Shown here piece after piece: positions 35,020-45,280 of a stretch of DNA of 63,611 nt (within the stretch, counting starts at the first letter, position 1; every line of letters starts with the position of its first letter). The notes under the pieces are model-generated. The model was given only the letters and a program-made list of their open reading frames with translations, ran no database searches and was not told the origin of the DNA. Both the position numbers and the translations under genes were made by a program. The DNA is taken from NCBI GenBank assembly GCA_938042245.1, contig CALIRO010000036.1, positions 1 to 63,611 of the forward strand, read 5' to 3'. Source of the stretch: an uncultured Thermoguttaceae bacterium (GTDB lineage: Bacteria > Planctomycetota > Planctomycetia > Pirellulales > Thermoguttaceae).

Positions 35020-36072
35020 ATGGAACAAAGAACAGATCGGCGGTGTTTTTTGGCCCGAGGGGTGATGGGGGCCTGTGGGTTTGGCTTGGCGGCCAGCCTG
35101 GAAGAGGGCATTCTGCTGGCGGCGATGGAAGAAGGCAAAGCCAAACCAGCAGAAACCGAAAGCGTTCCTCCGCCGCCGGACAAACCGCTGACAGACATCC
35201 CGCCGGGCAGCCTGCCGTGCGGCAAAATCGCCGGTGTGTCGATCAGCCGACTGATCATCGGCGGTAACTTGATTGGCGGTTGGGCGCATAGCCGAGACCT
35301 CATCTACGTCTCCCGACTCTTCCGAGAATATAACACCGAGGCCAAAGTGTTCCAAACCCTTGATTTGGCCATGGCCTGCGGCGTCAACACCATCCAACTG
35401 GACCCGGCCTGCTGGGGTGTGATCAGCAAGTACAACCGGCATCGGAACCCAAAAATCCAGACCATCGTCTGCGTGCCGTTAGTGGAAGACCGAAACAAGA
35501 TGAAAGCGGTCATCCAACGGCAGGTGGATATGGGAGCTACGATGATCTACTCGCACGGCGGGGTAACGGACAACCATTTCATGCACGGCGGTTCCATCGA
35601 CGTGGTGGCCCAGATGGTCGATCTCATTCATGAACAAAAGCTGCCTGCCGGTGTGGGCGGCCATTCTCTCCAAATCCCCAAGGCGTGCGAACAGGCGAAG
35701 ATTCCTGTGGATTTCTACATGAAGACCTTTCATACGGATCGGTACTGGTCGGCCACGCCAAAAGACCGCCGCAAAGAATACGACTGGCTCCAAGGGAACG
35801 CCAACGACCATGACGCCAATTACGATGCCATGTGGTGCAACAATCCGGAAGAAACCGCCGAATTTATGGAAAGGGTCGAAAAGCCGTGGTTGGCGTTCAA
35901 GGTCTTGGCGGCCGGGGCCATTCATCCGAACGTCGGCTTCAGCTACGCCTTCCGAAACGGGGCGGACTTTATTGTGGTGGGCATGTTCGATTTCCAGGTG
36001 GAGGCAGATGTACGCATTGCCATCGAAGCTATTCAGAAAGCCGCCAACCGCAAACGCCCCTGGCGCGCCTAA
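35020..36072 (+). CDS. Tat-signal TIM-barrel-like protein, aldo/keto reductase-like
   Basis: The product has 350 residues from the ATG at 35020, with GGAGA upstream. The N-terminus TDRRCFLARGVMGACGFGL resembles a twin-arginine signal, though no clear cleavage site follows. The chain then has features of a TIM barrel: GVSISRLIIGGNLIGG, an alternation of short hydrophobic strands (TIQLD, TIVCVPLV, MIYSHGG, AGVGGHSL) and the C-terminal ADFIVVGMFDFQVEADV. The opening VSISRLIIGGN is typical of aldo/keto reductases, but a full catalytic tetrad is not obvious. Exported proteins of this style are frequent in planctomycetes. The substrate is unknown. It is convergent with hemH, which ends 11 bases away. 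Confidence 0.7.
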   Translation: MEQRTDRRCFLARGVMGACGFGLAASLEEGILLAAMEEGKAKPAETESVPPPPDKPLTDIPPGSLPCGKIAGVSISRLIIGGNLIGGWAHSRDLIYVSRLFREYNTEAKVFQTLDLAMACGVNTIQLDPACWGVISKYNRHRNPKIQTIVCVPLVEDRNKMKAVIQRQVDMGATMIYSHGGVTDNHFMHGGSIDVVAQMVDLIHEQKLPAGVGGHSLQIPKACEQAKIPVDFYMKTFHTDRYWSATPKDRRKEYDWLQGNANDHDANYDAMWCNNPEETAEFMERVEKPWLAFKVLAAGAIHPNVGFSYAFRNGADFIVVGMFDFQVEADVRIAIEAIQKAANRKRPWRA

Positions 36073-36083
36073 CCGGCCCAAGG

Positions 36084-37178
36084 TTACTTCCCACTCCAGC
36101 AAGGCGCACAACACTCTGCCGGGCATTCATCTGGACTAGGCCCTAGCGTCCCTAGGGCAAGCCGAGGCATCTGCGCTTCCAGCCGCTCTAAGACCAACTC
36201 CCGAATCATCCGCACAAACCGAGGATGTACGCCTACCGTTCCTGCCCGGTGATAATGGAAGCCCAATTCTTCACACACCCCGGCTGTCTCGATATCCAGG
36301 TCGTAAATCACCTCCATGTGATCTGACAAAAAGCCGATCGGTACGAACAGCAGATGCCGGATCTGCGGTTGCTGACGCCGGAGCTGGTGGAGATAGTCGG
36401 GCAGTTCGGGTTGGAGCCAGGGTTGGCTGGGCGGGCCGGATCGGCTCTGATAGACAAGTTGCCACTCTGACCAGCCAAGTTTCTCAGCCACAAGTCGGCA
36501 CGCCTCTTGAAGTTGCTGCTGATAGGGGCTTCTGTTGGCCATCTGGAGCGGCAGGCTGTGGGCCGTAAATAGCAGCCGAACCTCCTCCAAAGGGACCGAA
36601 CCCAGTTGGTTCAAGGCAGTTTGGACCCGGTCAGCCACCGCCTCGATAAAACCCGGATGATTGAAAAAGAGCCGAAGTTTGTGAATCTCTGGGGCTTCTG
36701 GGCCGACGGCAGCCCGGGCCTTTTGGATCGCCTCCTGGTATTGCCGACAACCAGGATAGGAGCCAAACGCACTGGTTACAAAAGCCAAAGCGCGTCGGCA
36801 GCCGTCGTCGGCCATCTGCTGAACGGCTTCCTCCAAAAAAGGCGGAGCGTGGCGATTGCCCCAATAGACGGCTAGCGGCAGGCCGTGGGTGTGCAGCTCT
36901 TCAATCAAGGCGGCTAGCAAGGCCCGATTTTGGGCGTTGATGGGGCTTTGGCCGCCAAAAAGGTAATATGGCTCGGCCAATTCTTCCAGCCGTTCCGGAG
37001 GCAATTTCCGGCCGCCTAGTACACTTTCCAAAAATGGAATAACATCTTCGGGCCGTTCGGGTCCCCCAAAACCTACTAGTAAAAAAGCATCGTAAGAGAT
37101 GCCTGGTCGGCTGGGAGAACCAGCAGAGCCTGATGTTCGCCCCTCACCAGGTGGCAACAGAGAACCGGAAGAATTCAT
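36084..37178 (-). CDS. hemH: ferrochelatase
   Basis: The product has 364 residues. AFLLVGFGGPERPEDVIPFL and the later LLFTAHSLPLQM segment (with the metal-binding His of the ferrochelatase signature) identify the family; YDLDIETAGVCEELGFHYHR supplies the conserved acidic and Gly region. It inserts ferrous iron into protoporphyrin or coproporphyrin in haem synthesis. The N-terminal 25 residues are a Gly/Ser/Pro-rich extension. The C-terminus DECPAECCAPCW has four clustered cysteines, which in some bacterial ferrochelatases ligate a [2Fe-2S] cluster; whether this one does is not known. It lies between two plus-strand genes and has no haem-pathway neighbour here. Confidence 0.93.
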   Translation of the reverse strand: MNSSGSLLPPGEGRTSGSAGSPSRPGISYDAFLLVGFGGPERPEDVIPFLESVLGGRKLPPERLEELAEPYYLFGGQSPINAQNRALLAALIEELHTHGLPLAVYWGNRHAPPFLEEAVQQMADDGCRRALAFVTSAFGSYPGCRQYQEAIQKARAAVGPEAPEIHKLRLFFNHPGFIEAVADRVQTALNQLGSVPLEEVRLLFTAHSLPLQMANRSPYQQQLQEACRLVAEKLGWSEWQLVYQSRSGPPSQPWLQPELPDYLHQLRRQQPQIRHLLFVPIGFLSDHMEVIYDLDIETAGVCEELGFHYHRAGTVGVHPRFVRMIRELVLERLEAQMPRLALGTLGPSPDECPAECCAPCWSGK

Positions 37179-37636
37179 CGGAAAAGAAACCCTCGGCTGC
37201 CTGATTGGTAGGGATTAGCTCTAATGGGTACTAACGGATTCCTCATTTGTGGGGAATCAGAGGGAATGGATCGGCACGGGGAACCCAGAGAGGATGACTT
37301 TTCCTCGCTCGATCGCAGGGGAGTGCCTTTTAAGCGGCAATATAGACAAAATACACAAAATAGATAACCTGAATTCCCGGACTCCGCAGTTCCCCCTTGC
37401 AATTTCTATTTTTCCCTCCCTGAGATATAATAATTACTTTACCTTTTTCGCCAAGAGACGGAAACCCGGTCCTATTGCCATCGGCAACCCCCAGGATAGT
37501 CAGATTCCAACAGCGGGCGTCGGCAAACCGGCCTCCCACGGAAGGCAAAACCGACCCGGCTGCTGGCTATTTTCCCGGGAGGAGAAGTTTTTGTAAAAAA
37601 TAAGGAAGGCTTTTTTGGTAAGGAAATCCCTCGGCG
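37179..37636. other. divergent intergenic region (hemH / alaS)
   Basis: No gene is supported. An AT-rich segment with TATAAT lies near 37428 and may be the -10 box of alaS, but a good -35 box is not seen. I could not recognise a riboswitch or T-box. Confidence 0.35.
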
Positions 37637-40261
37637 ATGAAAAGCGACGAACTGCGAGAGGCATATTTAAGTTTTTTTGAGACCAAGGGGTGTGTTCGGC
37701 GGCCCAGCGATGTGCTGGTACCCAGGGGCGATCCGACCGTGCTATTTACGCCGGCCGGAATGAACCAGTTTAAGGACGAGTTTTTAGGGAGGAAAAAACC
37801 GGAGTTTACCCGGGTTACCACCTGCCAAAAGTGCCTGCGGACAGGCGACATCGACAAGGTAGGCCGGACCGCCTACCATCATACATTTTTCGAGATGCTG
37901 GGCAATTTTAGCTTTGGCGATTATTTCAAGCGGGAGGCGATTCACTGGGCATGGGAATTTTTGACTAGCAAGCAGTGGCTGGGGCTGGAACCGGATCGGC
38001 TTTCGGCCACCGTCTATCTAGACGACGACGAGGCATACGAGATTTGGCACCAGGAGATTGGGCTCCCGGCGGAACGGCTCAGCCGGTTGGGGGAGGATGA
38101 AAACTTTTGGCCTGCCAGTGCGCCCAGTCAGGGGCCGGATGGCGTCTGTGGGCCTTGTTCGGAGATTTATTGTCAGACGCCGTTTGGGAAGGTGGAAGTT
38201 TGGAATTTGGTCTTTACTCAGTTTAACCGGGTGGGGCCGCCCCCGAACAACTTGCGCCCTTTGCCGAAGAAAAATATCGACACGGGCATGGGCCTGGAGC
38301 GAATGGCGTCGGTGTTGCAGGGCGTGGAGAGCAATTTTCACATTGACATTTTGCGTCCGATTGTGGAGGCGGCGGCCGAGGTATGTCATGTCCGGTATGA
38401 GCCGGCCTCGGAAAACGGCTGCCGACTCCGTCGGATTGCGGATCACGTAAGAGCATGTACATTTGCTATTCACGAAAATGTTTATCCGAGTAATGAGAAA
38501 CAAGGCTACGTGGTGCGTCGGCTTCTGCGTCGGGCGATGCTGGACGGGTTTCAGGTGGGCGTGCGGGAGCCGTTCCTCTATCGCCTGGTGCCCGTTGTCG
38601 TTCAGATGATGCGCCTGCCGTATCCGGAGCTGGAAGAGACGGCCCAACGGGTGGCCGACGGCATCCGCCATGAAGAATCGCAATTTTTGCAGGTCATCGA
38701 GGAGGGGCTGCCCAGGGCAGACCGGCTGCTGGAAGAACTGGCGGCCAGGGGAGAAAAGCAAGTGCCGGGCAAGGCGGCCTTCGACCTGTTGCAGACGCAC
38801 GGCTTTCCGCCGGAACTGCTGGAAAACCTGGCTTCCGACCGCGGCATGGAGTTGGATTGGGAGGGATTTCGGCAGGCCAAGGAGGCTCATGAGAAGGTTT
38901 CTGGCGCCGGCCAGCGTCTTGGGCCGTTTGTCAGCGGGCCGTTGGATGTGCTGAAAAAGTCCTATCCGGGTACTGATTTTTTGGGCTACCAGACCGAAGT
39001 AGTCGAAGAGGCGACGGTCATTGGGCTGCTAGTGGGCGGGCAATTGTGCTACGAGCTCACGGAGATCGACGCGAAGGAGCCGGCCGCCCTCATCCTGGAC
39101 AAGACCCCCTTTTACGGCGAAATGGGCGGTCAGGTGGGCGATACCGGCCAGATTACCTGGCCCGGCGGACGCTTTGAAGTGGTCGATACCCAAATCGAGT
39201 CTGGCTTTACATTGCATGTGGGGTATCTGCGGGAGGGGAAGATCGGGTATAAAGACAAGGTCCGTGCAGAGGTGGACAGCAAACGGCGGTCAGCTATCCG
39301 CCGGGCGCACACAGCCACCCATCTATTGCACTATGCCCTGCGCAAACACCTGGGCAGCCAGACCCAACAGCGAGGTTCCAAAGTAGAACCGGATCTGTTG
39401 CGGTTTGATTTCAACTATCCGAAGGCCCTGGAGCCGGACCAACTGGCCGCCATTGAACGGGAAGTCAACGAAACCATTTTGGCAGCCCAACCGGTCCGAT
39501 GGGAACGGATGCCGAAAGCCGAGGCCCAAAAAATCGGAGCCCTCATGCTTTTCGGGGAAAAATATCCGGATCTGGTGCGGGTCGTTTCGGCCGGAGAGTT
39601 TAGCAAGGAACTCTGCGGGGGAACGCACCTGGACAATACGGCCCAGGTAGGTCTTTTCAAGATCATTGCCGAGGAGAGTATCTCGGCCGGCACCCGGCGG
39701 ATCACCGCGGTAACGGGGTTGGATGCGTGGCAATATGTACATCAGATGGAGCGTCTCTTGAGCCAGACGGCCCTGCTTTTGCGCAGCTCGCCGACGGAAC
39801 TGCCAAGCCGGGTCCAATCTCTCCTGCAAGAGAATAAGCAGCTCCGCAAACAGGCTGCCGCGCCCAAACGGGAACTGGTGGAGGCCGCGGAGCTGATCCA
39901 CCGTGCGGTCCAACTGGCCGACGGCCGACGCCTGATCACGGCCGAAGTGCCCGGGGCGGATGCGGCCACGCTGCGAAACCTGATCGACCAAATCCGTCGA
40001 AAAATCTCTTCCGTAGCGGTGATGCTGGGTTCCAAGCAGAACGGAGAAAACGTGCTCCTGGTGGCAGGGGCAAGTCGGGACCTGGTCGAACAGGGGTTTG
40101 ACTGCGTATGGTGGGTTCGGCAGGTAGCCGCTCTCCTGCAAGGCGGCGGCGGCGGACGGGCCGATTTGGCCCAGGCAGGCGGCAAACTGCCCGACAAACT
40201 CCCTGAAGCCCTCCAGGCCGCTCAGGAACTTTTCGCCCAACTTAAGCCAACAAAAGCTTGA
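37637..40261 (+). CDS. alaS: alanine-tRNA ligase
   Basis: The 874-residue length is normal for the family. The N-terminal class II catalytic core begins ELREAYLSFFETKGCVRRPS, with FTPAGMNQFKDEFLG and RTAYHHTFFEMLGNFSFGDY. The editing domain has HTATHLLHYAL (HxxxH) and CGGTHLDNT, which ligate zinc. The C-terminal domain carries the coiled coil and GGGGGRADLAQAGG. It charges tRNA-Ala in the cytoplasm. The ATG at 37637 is preceded by AAGGAAA. It is followed after about 360 bases by the alpha-CTD gene on the same strand, with repeat-like hairpins between, so co-transcription is uncertain. Confidence 0.98.
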   Translation: MKSDELREAYLSFFETKGCVRRPSDVLVPRGDPTVLFTPAGMNQFKDEFLGRKKPEFTRVTTCQKCLRTGDIDKVGRTAYHHTFFEMLGNFSFGDYFKREAIHWAWEFLTSKQWLGLEPDRLSATVYLDDDEAYEIWHQEIGLPAERLSRLGEDENFWPASAPSQGPDGVCGPCSEIYCQTPFGKVEVWNLVFTQFNRVGPPPNNLRPLPKKNIDTGMGLERMASVLQGVESNFHIDILRPIVEAAAEVCHVRYEPASENGCRLRRIADHVRACTFAIHENVYPSNEKQGYVVRRLLRRAMLDGFQVGVREPFLYRLVPVVVQMMRLPYPELEETAQRVADGIRHEESQFLQVIEEGLPRADRLLEELAARGEKQVPGKAAFDLLQTHGFPPELLENLASDRGMELDWEGFRQAKEAHEKVSGAGQRLGPFVSGPLDVLKKSYPGTDFLGYQTEVVEEATVIGLLVGGQLCYELTEIDAKEPAALILDKTPFYGEMGGQVGDTGQITWPGGRFEVVDTQIESGFTLHVGYLREGKIGYKDKVRAEVDSKRRSAIRRAHTATHLLHYALRKHLGSQTQQRGSKVEPDLLRFDFNYPKALEPDQLAAIEREVNETILAAQPVRWERMPKAEAQKIGALMLFGEKYPDLVRVVSAGEFSKELCGGTHLDNTAQVGLFKIIAEESISAGTRRITAVTGLDAWQYVHQMERLLSQTALLLRSSPTELPSRVQSLLQENKQLRKQAAAPKRELVEAAELIHRAVQLADGRRLITAEVPGADAATLRNLIDQIRRKISSVAVMLGSKQNGENVLLVAGASRDLVEQGFDCVWWVRQVAALLQGGGGGRADLAQAGGKLPDKLPEALQAAQELFAQLKPTKA

Positions 40262-40619
40262 AAACATGCTCTGGTTTGCCCACACCATGGCGTCCTGTGG
40301 CCTGCATTCCCGCTTGGCTGGGAATCCCAAAAAGAGTCCTTGCTTGTCCTTCCACCGAAACCGGGCATGGAGGGCAATTGCAATGCCGCTTCCTTCTCAT
40401 GAGTGGGCACGGGACGTCACACGGCCTAGGGCCAGGGAGCCTGGATTCTTGCTTGCGCAAGAATACCAAAGGGCTGTGCGGGGAGACATAGCCCGGCTAG
40501 GGGCATACCATACCAGGCCAATTCACCTGGCGGAAGGGTTCGCTGCCGGGTGGTTCCCTTCGGGGAAGACTGGGAGTTGGGGTTTTGTTCAGTGAATCTT
40601 GAATCAAGGAGGAAAACGC
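40262..40619. other. intergenic region with hairpin repeats
   Basis: No gene is supported between alaS and the alpha-CTD gene. It holds repeat-like hairpins (see 40297-40470). AAGGAGG at about 40605-40611 is the ribosome-binding site of the next gene. Confidence 0.45.
40297..40470. repeat. dispersed hairpin repeat, two diverged halves (copy D)
   Basis: GCATTCCCGCTTGGCTGGGA (from about 40305) and GGATTCTTGCTTGCGCAAGA (from 40443) both fit the family. In the second, ATTCTTGC (40445-40452) pairs perfectly with GCAAGAAT (40457-40464) around a TTGC loop. As in copy C the loop is TTGC while the stem differs. Confidence 0.5.
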
Positions 40620-40997
40620 ATGGGTACCCGAATTCCTCTGAATCGGTCAGAACTTGCCCAGCAAGAACTGGAAGAAAAGCTGGAGATGAGCATTGCAGAA
40701 ATTGGGCTGTCGGTCCGGACGACCAATTGCCTGGAGGAGCATGGGATCTTAACGGTTCGGGAGCTTTTGGCCCGACATCCGAAGGAACTGTTGGCTATTC
40801 CGAATTTTGGCGAAAAGACGCTCGAAGAGGTATATAAGGCGTTAGAGGGGATAGGGTTTTATCGGCCATTTGCTCGGCCTTCGGAAGGGCCGGGATTTTC
40901 CACCGGAGGCCTGCTCGGAGCCAATCCTAGGCCGACGCCTCAATCGGGGGCGGCCGTCGCCTTGGAATCGTCTGGACAGATAGATTCCCAGGGCTGA
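40620..40997 (+). CDS. stand-alone RNA polymerase alpha C-terminal domain protein
   Basis: The product has 125 residues from the ATG at 40620, with AAGGAGG upstream. Residues about 22-85 form an alpha-CTD fold: [19 protein letters not shown], then TVRELL, then [16 protein letters not shown], the helix-hairpin-helix region that in RpoA contacts promoter UP elements and activators. The N-terminal assembly domain of RpoA is absent, so it cannot replace RpoA. The C-terminal 40 residues are low-complexity. Short RpoA-CTD proteins are known in planctomycetes, but their role is unresolved. It might bind DNA or compete for activators. Its last 58 bases overlap the 3' end of the convergent hybrid kinase gene. 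Confidence 0.85.
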   Translation: MGTRIPLNRSELAQQELEEKLEMSIAEIGLSVRTTNCLEEHGILTVRELLARHPKELLAIPNFGEKTLEEVYKALEGIGFYRPFARPSEGPGFSTGGLLGANPRPTPQSGAAVALESSGQIDSQG

Positions 40998-43921
40998 GTG
41001 GCCAGGGCGGCGGAGGCAGAGGTCGGCTTACCTAAGACGGCCCAGCGGGTAACCGTAACGTAGAAGCTCTCCAGATCGATCGGTTTGGCCAGATAATCAT
41101 CGCAGCCCGCCTCTAAACATTTCTGCCGATCTTCTTTCATCGCATGGGCCGTTAAGGCGATGATCGGCCCCTGGTAGCCTTGCTGGCGGAGTTGGCGAGC
41201 GGTCTGATAGCCATCTAGCACCGGCATTTGCATATCCAGCAAGATCAGGTCAAAACTTTGAGCTGGGCGTTGCCCTTCCTCTGCAGGTTCGCCCGGTCCT
41301 GGAGTGCCCAACAGCTTCTGGAGCACCTTTTGGCCGTCATCCACAACTTCCACCTCGGCACCAAGCCGATGTAACAGGAAAGTAATCAGACGTTGATTGT
41401 CTTCGCCGTCCTCGGCCAGAAGGATGCGGCATCCCAGTTGGGCCCGGGGATTAGAGGGATGAGGAGGTCGGGGCAGAGGGGGAAGCGTCGGCAAGGGGCT
41501 GCTTTCGGCCACAGATTCCACCAGAGGGACGCCTTCTAGGGGGCCTGTAGGAATAGTTACAGTAAAAGTGCTGCCTTCGCCGGGGACACTTCGGACGGTA
41601 ATATCGCCGCCGAGAGCTTTGACCAGATGTTTACTGATCGCAAGCCCCAGCCCCGTCCCACCAAAACGGCGGGTGGTGGAGGTATCGGCTTGTTGGAAGG
41701 GTTGGAACAGGCGAGCTAGCTGCTCCTGGCTCATCCCAATGCCTGTATCGGACACCTCGCATTGGATCTGGGGATTGGGACCCTTCGGGTGCACACATCG
41801 GACCCGAATGCGCACTTCGCCGGTATAGGTGAACTTAATAGCATTTCCTATTATATTCACTAGTATTTGCCGCAACCGCACTGGGTCGGTCTGAATCGTT
41901 TGCGGCACTGGGCCGGAATACTCGAGTTTTAAAGCCAACCCCTTAGCTTGGGCCCCGACCCGCATCGTCGAAACCACCTCCGCCAATATGGCCGGCAGGG
42001 AGCAGGCGGATATATCCAGCGACAATTTGCCTGCTTCGATCTTCGAGAGATCTAGAATGTCATTCAGTAGCGCCAACAGATGGCGGCCGTTCCGTTGAAT
42101 GATTTCGACGGCTTCTTGTTGCTGGGGCGAAAGGCTGGAGTCGGCCAGGATCTCCGTATAACCGAGGATGGCGGTCATAGGGGTGCGGATTTCATGGCTT
42201 ATATTGGCCAGGAATTCACTTTTTGCCCGGTTGGCCGACTCGGCGGCTTGGCGAAGCTCTTCTAACGTCTGATTGGCTTTCTCCAGAGCCGCTGCATATT
42301 CTTGCAACTGGTCCCGAGAGCGTTTGCGCATCAGGGCCTCCACGAATATCCCACCCAAACGAACTACTTGCTCCAGATCCTGCATAGTGTAAGGAGTTTC
42401 CTTATTCGCCAAAGCAATCATTCCCATCAGCCGATCGCCCTGATACCATGGTACCCCTAAAAAACGACGAATCGGCAGAGGGCCAGGTGACACGCCGACT
42501 CGGGCAGGATGTTCCTGCGGGTGATTGACAATCAGCGGTTTACCTTGTTGAATCACTTTTGCCCAGATGCCTCGGAGTTCCCTGTTTTGGGTGGCTTTTT
42601 TGGCCTCGTCCGGATCCATTTGGGAAAGTCGCCCATTAGGTGTACTGATAGCTAGTATATCCAACTGGCCTTCGGTGTTCACCTGGCCGATCCATCCGCC
42701 GGCGCTGCTGGTAATCTCTTCTAACACGCGCAGCGTCTGTTCCCCCAACTGCGCCTCACTGCTGGCGGTCAGTCCTGCTTGCAAGATGCGGTTCATCCCC
42801 TCCAGAAGCTGACGATGCGCCTGGTTTTCTTGTTCGATCCGTTTTCGCTCCCGGATATCCTCGGCTACACACATCCAGGCGCCACTCGGTTCTGCCATCC
42901 TGGATACAGAAAGAAGGACAGGAATCTTTTGCCCATCTTTGGCTAGAAACGTCTTTTCAACGGGACCTAAGGAGGGATCTGGTCTGCCGGCGGCCAAAAG
43001 CGTCTCGAGCTCATCTGGGTCTGCCAGCACCTGACGCCAGTTTTGGCCCAGGAGCTCTCCCTCCGCATATCCCAGCAATCGACACAGAGCGGGATTAACG
43101 GTTCGGATGAGTCCGTTGGGGCTTACCACTATCAAGGCGTTGCTCATTGACTGGAGGATTTTGTCCAGATAGGTGCGGGAGACGGTAGTGGTTTTCAGTT
43201 GATGGGCCATCTTTTGGAACGCCTCGGCCAAAAGGCCCACTTCATCCTGAGCCTTGGTATCCAATTTCAGATCGAACTGTCCTTGACCGAGGCGGATGGC
43301 GGCGTGGGTCAATTGGGCAATCGGCTGGACAATCCTTCGGGTGGCCAGCCAGATGAGCCCTACTCCGCCCAAAACAAACCCAGCGCCCGTCAGAACATTA
43401 GCGAGGCGGAGGGCACGAATTTCTTGTTGCATCGGTTCGGTCGAAAGCCCAATTCGCACGCCGCCTACTTTCCTGGCGCCCAGATAGATGGGTGAGCAGA
43501 CCTCCAAGAGATCGGGCGTCCGATATATGGAGATTTGTTCTGCTTGCATGGCCTTTTGGGCCAAAGGGTCAGCAAGGACCATGTTTCCGAAGGGATTGGC
43601 TGCGGTGCCGTCTGTCAAGATTCGGCCCTGGGCGTCAAAGAGATAAATATACATTACCTCAGGATAGGAGGCAATATCCCCAGCAATCAACTGAAGTGGC
43701 TTGATGTGCAGCGAGTGGATGAAGTCGGGACATGTTCGGGCCACTAGCGAAGCCAACATCCGCCCCTTCTCCTCCAACCGAGCCCGAATTTCCTCCTCCT
43801 GCCGATGAGTACTGATATACATTGTTACTAAACAAAAACTTACCAACAGGGCGGAGGTATACCCTGCAAACCGCCACGTCAACCGACAGTTCCTAACCCA
43901 TTTGCCAGCATTCCGTCCCAT
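40940..43921 (-). CDS. hybrid sensor histidine kinase / response regulator
   Basis: The product has 993 residues. A transmembrane helix (about 15-33) and an extracytoplasmic sensor (about 35-165) are followed by a second helix, a HAMP linker, a PAS domain ([20 protein letters not shown], near 260), a GAF domain (about 375-520), and a HisKA domain with [19 protein letters not shown]. HATPase motifs ([21 protein letters not shown]) follow, then a receiver domain with [15 protein letters not shown], whose Asp is the phosphoacceptor. It would relay phosphate from His to the internal Asp, then perhaps to an Hpt protein. No partner is adjacent. The stop lies inside the alpha-CTD gene on the other strand, an unusual tail-to-tail coding overlap of 58 bases. 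Confidence 0.93.
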   Translation of the reverse strand: MGRNAGKWVRNCRLTWRFAGYTSALLVSFCLVTMYISTHRQEEEIRARLEEKGRMLASLVARTCPDFIHSLHIKPLQLIAGDIASYPEVMYIYLFDAQGRILTDGTAANPFGNMVLADPLAQKAMQAEQISIYRTPDLLEVCSPIYLGARKVGGVRIGLSTEPMQQEIRALRLANVLTGAGFVLGGVGLIWLATRRIVQPIAQLTHAAIRLGQGQFDLKLDTKAQDEVGLLAEAFQKMAHQLKTTTVSRTYLDKILQSMSNALIVVSPNGLIRTVNPALCRLLGYAEGELLGQNWRQVLADPDELETLLAAGRPDPSLGPVEKTFLAKDGQKIPVLLSVSRMAEPSGAWMCVAEDIRERKRIEQENQAHRQLLEGMNRILQAGLTASSEAQLGEQTLRVLEEITSSAGGWIGQVNTEGQLDILAISTPNGRLSQMDPDEAKKATQNRELRGIWAKVIQQGKPLIVNHPQEHPARVGVSPGPLPIRRFLGVPWYQGDRLMGMIALANKETPYTMQDLEQVVRLGGIFVEALMRKRSRDQLQEYAAALEKANQTLEELRQAAESANRAKSEFLANISHEIRTPMTAILGYTEILADSSLSPQQQEAVEIIQRNGRHLLALLNDILDLSKIEAGKLSLDISACSLPAILAEVVSTMRVGAQAKGLALKLEYSGPVPQTIQTDPVRLRQILVNIIGNAIKFTYTGEVRIRVRCVHPKGPNPQIQCEVSDTGIGMSQEQLARLFQPFQQADTSTTRRFGGTGLGLAISKHLVKALGGDITVRSVPGEGSTFTVTIPTGPLEGVPLVESVAESSPLPTLPPLPRPPHPSNPRAQLGCRILLAEDGEDNQRLITFLLHRLGAEVEVVDDGQKVLQKLLGTPGPGEPAEEGQRPAQSFDLILLDMQMPVLDGYQTARQLRQQGYQGPIIALTAHAMKEDRQKCLEAGCDDYLAKPIDLESFYVTVTRWAVLGKPTSASAALATQPWESICPDDSKATAAPD

Positions 43922-44917
43922 CAGCTTCTCTTTTCCCCCTCCAGGAACCTTCCAGACAAGAACCTGTGTTTTGCTAAGCTGTTGCGCTCATAGACCTGAT
44001 AGACTCCCCTAAAGGGGCACCCGAGAATACTCCTCGTCGCCAAACATCTCTTTTCGTAACCATTCCGGCCAACGAAACCTCTTTCGTGCCATCGGAAGCG
44101 AAAGCTCCCGATCCAGGCGATGAGGAAGAGGCTCCGTTGCACGCTCGGGAGGTTCCGGAAAACCAACAAGCCGTCCCAGACAAACCCAGATTCTCCCTTG
44201 TGCGGCACTGCCCCGGGGGCTTCTCCTGAAAGAAACCAGCCAATTTACTCCGACCGGCTGAGATGGTACCGAATTCCTAAACAAACATAGAATAAAGCAC
44301 ACCGAAGGGAGTTTCAGAGGTTCGTACCAGCCTCAAAAAGCAGCCCTTCTCCAAAAAGGGGAAAAAATCTAGCCATTCCCAGAAGTTTTCATGCCAGGGC
44401 ATTTTTGTGGCATTTTTTCAACAGCGATTCTTTGGTGGCCGCAGGTGGGAGACCTGGAAGGCTGTGGAATTGCCCCCCTTTGGGGGATGTTCCGCTCTTC
44501 CCTGATGAAAACCGAAAGCTTCTTCACCCTCCGGTTCTCCCACCAAACAGGTACCTACCCGACAGCCTCCCCTGTCCTCAAAAGGGGATGCTTTTTAATC
44601 TTTCCCATATTCCGGAACCGATCGGTAGGTCATGATCCGCGCTCAATCGCAACTGGGCCAAACGACCTTTTTACCCCTCCGATTGTCCAGTACGGATTGG
44701 GAGGGCGTGCGGGAGCAATAGGCCGGTTTTCCCAGATCCTGGCGCTAAAGGTTTTGGTAGGCTTCGGGGGCGGGGGAAATGGTATGCCACGCTACAATCC
44801 CCTCTTACGGGGGATAGAGCGAAGAAAACGCTTCTTCCCCAAATTCTCAGCACCTTGCTAGTATTCCAGAGACTTGCAAAGTATAATATCAAAAGTCGAG
44901 TCGAAGGAGTTGCACCG
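43922..44917. other. long intergenic region before the HPr-rel-A-like locus
   Basis: About 1 kb with no supported gene. The frame at 44391-44861 has no ribosome-binding site, no domain and an odd composition. A TATAAT box at 44882-44887 lies about 30 bases ahead of the small Tat-signal gene, with only a weak upstream -35 box. Confidence 0.4.
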
Positions 44918-45256
44918 ATGAGCCAGCCAGACCGTAGCATTTCTCCGGTAAATCCGCTGCTACCCGGGCCTGAGCCTATGCAGCAGGACGTTTTGCACTC
45001 GGCCGAAGAGCTTCGGCGCCGGAGCCGACGCCATCTGTTTCGAACCGGCCTGGCCGCAGCCCCTTTGATCCTGACGCTTCGAAATCGGGCCGCCTGGGGC
45101 CAATCGCCAGGTAATGGAACAGTTGTGACTCCCATTAGTGAGGCCAAACGCAAAGGCCTTTCTGAGGAAGAAATCGAACAGCTCCGCCGCCAACTCCAAC
45201 AAGCCGAGGGCCGGGCCGGCTACGGTTGGCCGTCCGACCAGCCCGAAGGTTTCTAG
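44918..45256 (+). CDS. small Tat-signal protein, candidate substrate of the HPr-rel-A-like system
   Basis: The product has 112 residues from the ATG at 44918, with GAAGGAG upstream. An N-terminal 37-residue polar extension precedes SRRHLFRTGLAAAPLILTLR and then NRAAWGQ, a twin-arginine-like signal with a short hydrophobic core. The mature part is about 50 residues, charged and helical (EEIEQLRRQLQQAEGRAG), ending GYGWPSDQPEGF. It is the first gene of a probable operon: the PqqD-like gene starts 24 bases after its stop. Short proteins with an AAPLILTLR-like core are a repeated neighbour of PqqD/HprK-related pairs in other bacteria, from memory. I infer it is the peptide acted on by the system. 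It has no homology to a known RiPP precursor that I can name. Confidence 0.7.
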   Translation: MSQPDRSISPVNPLLPGPEPMQQDVLHSAEELRRRSRRHLFRTGLAAAPLILTLRNRAAWGQSPGNGTVVTPISEAKRKGLSEEEIEQLRRQLQQAEGRAGYGWPSDQPEGF

Positions 45257-45280
45257 CCGAAATGAGGCGGCTCGGCAGCT

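Noticed and set aside
44391..44861. Open frame in the 1-kb gap before the HPr-rel-A-like locus
   Set aside because: No ribosome-binding site, no recognisable domain and an odd residue composition.
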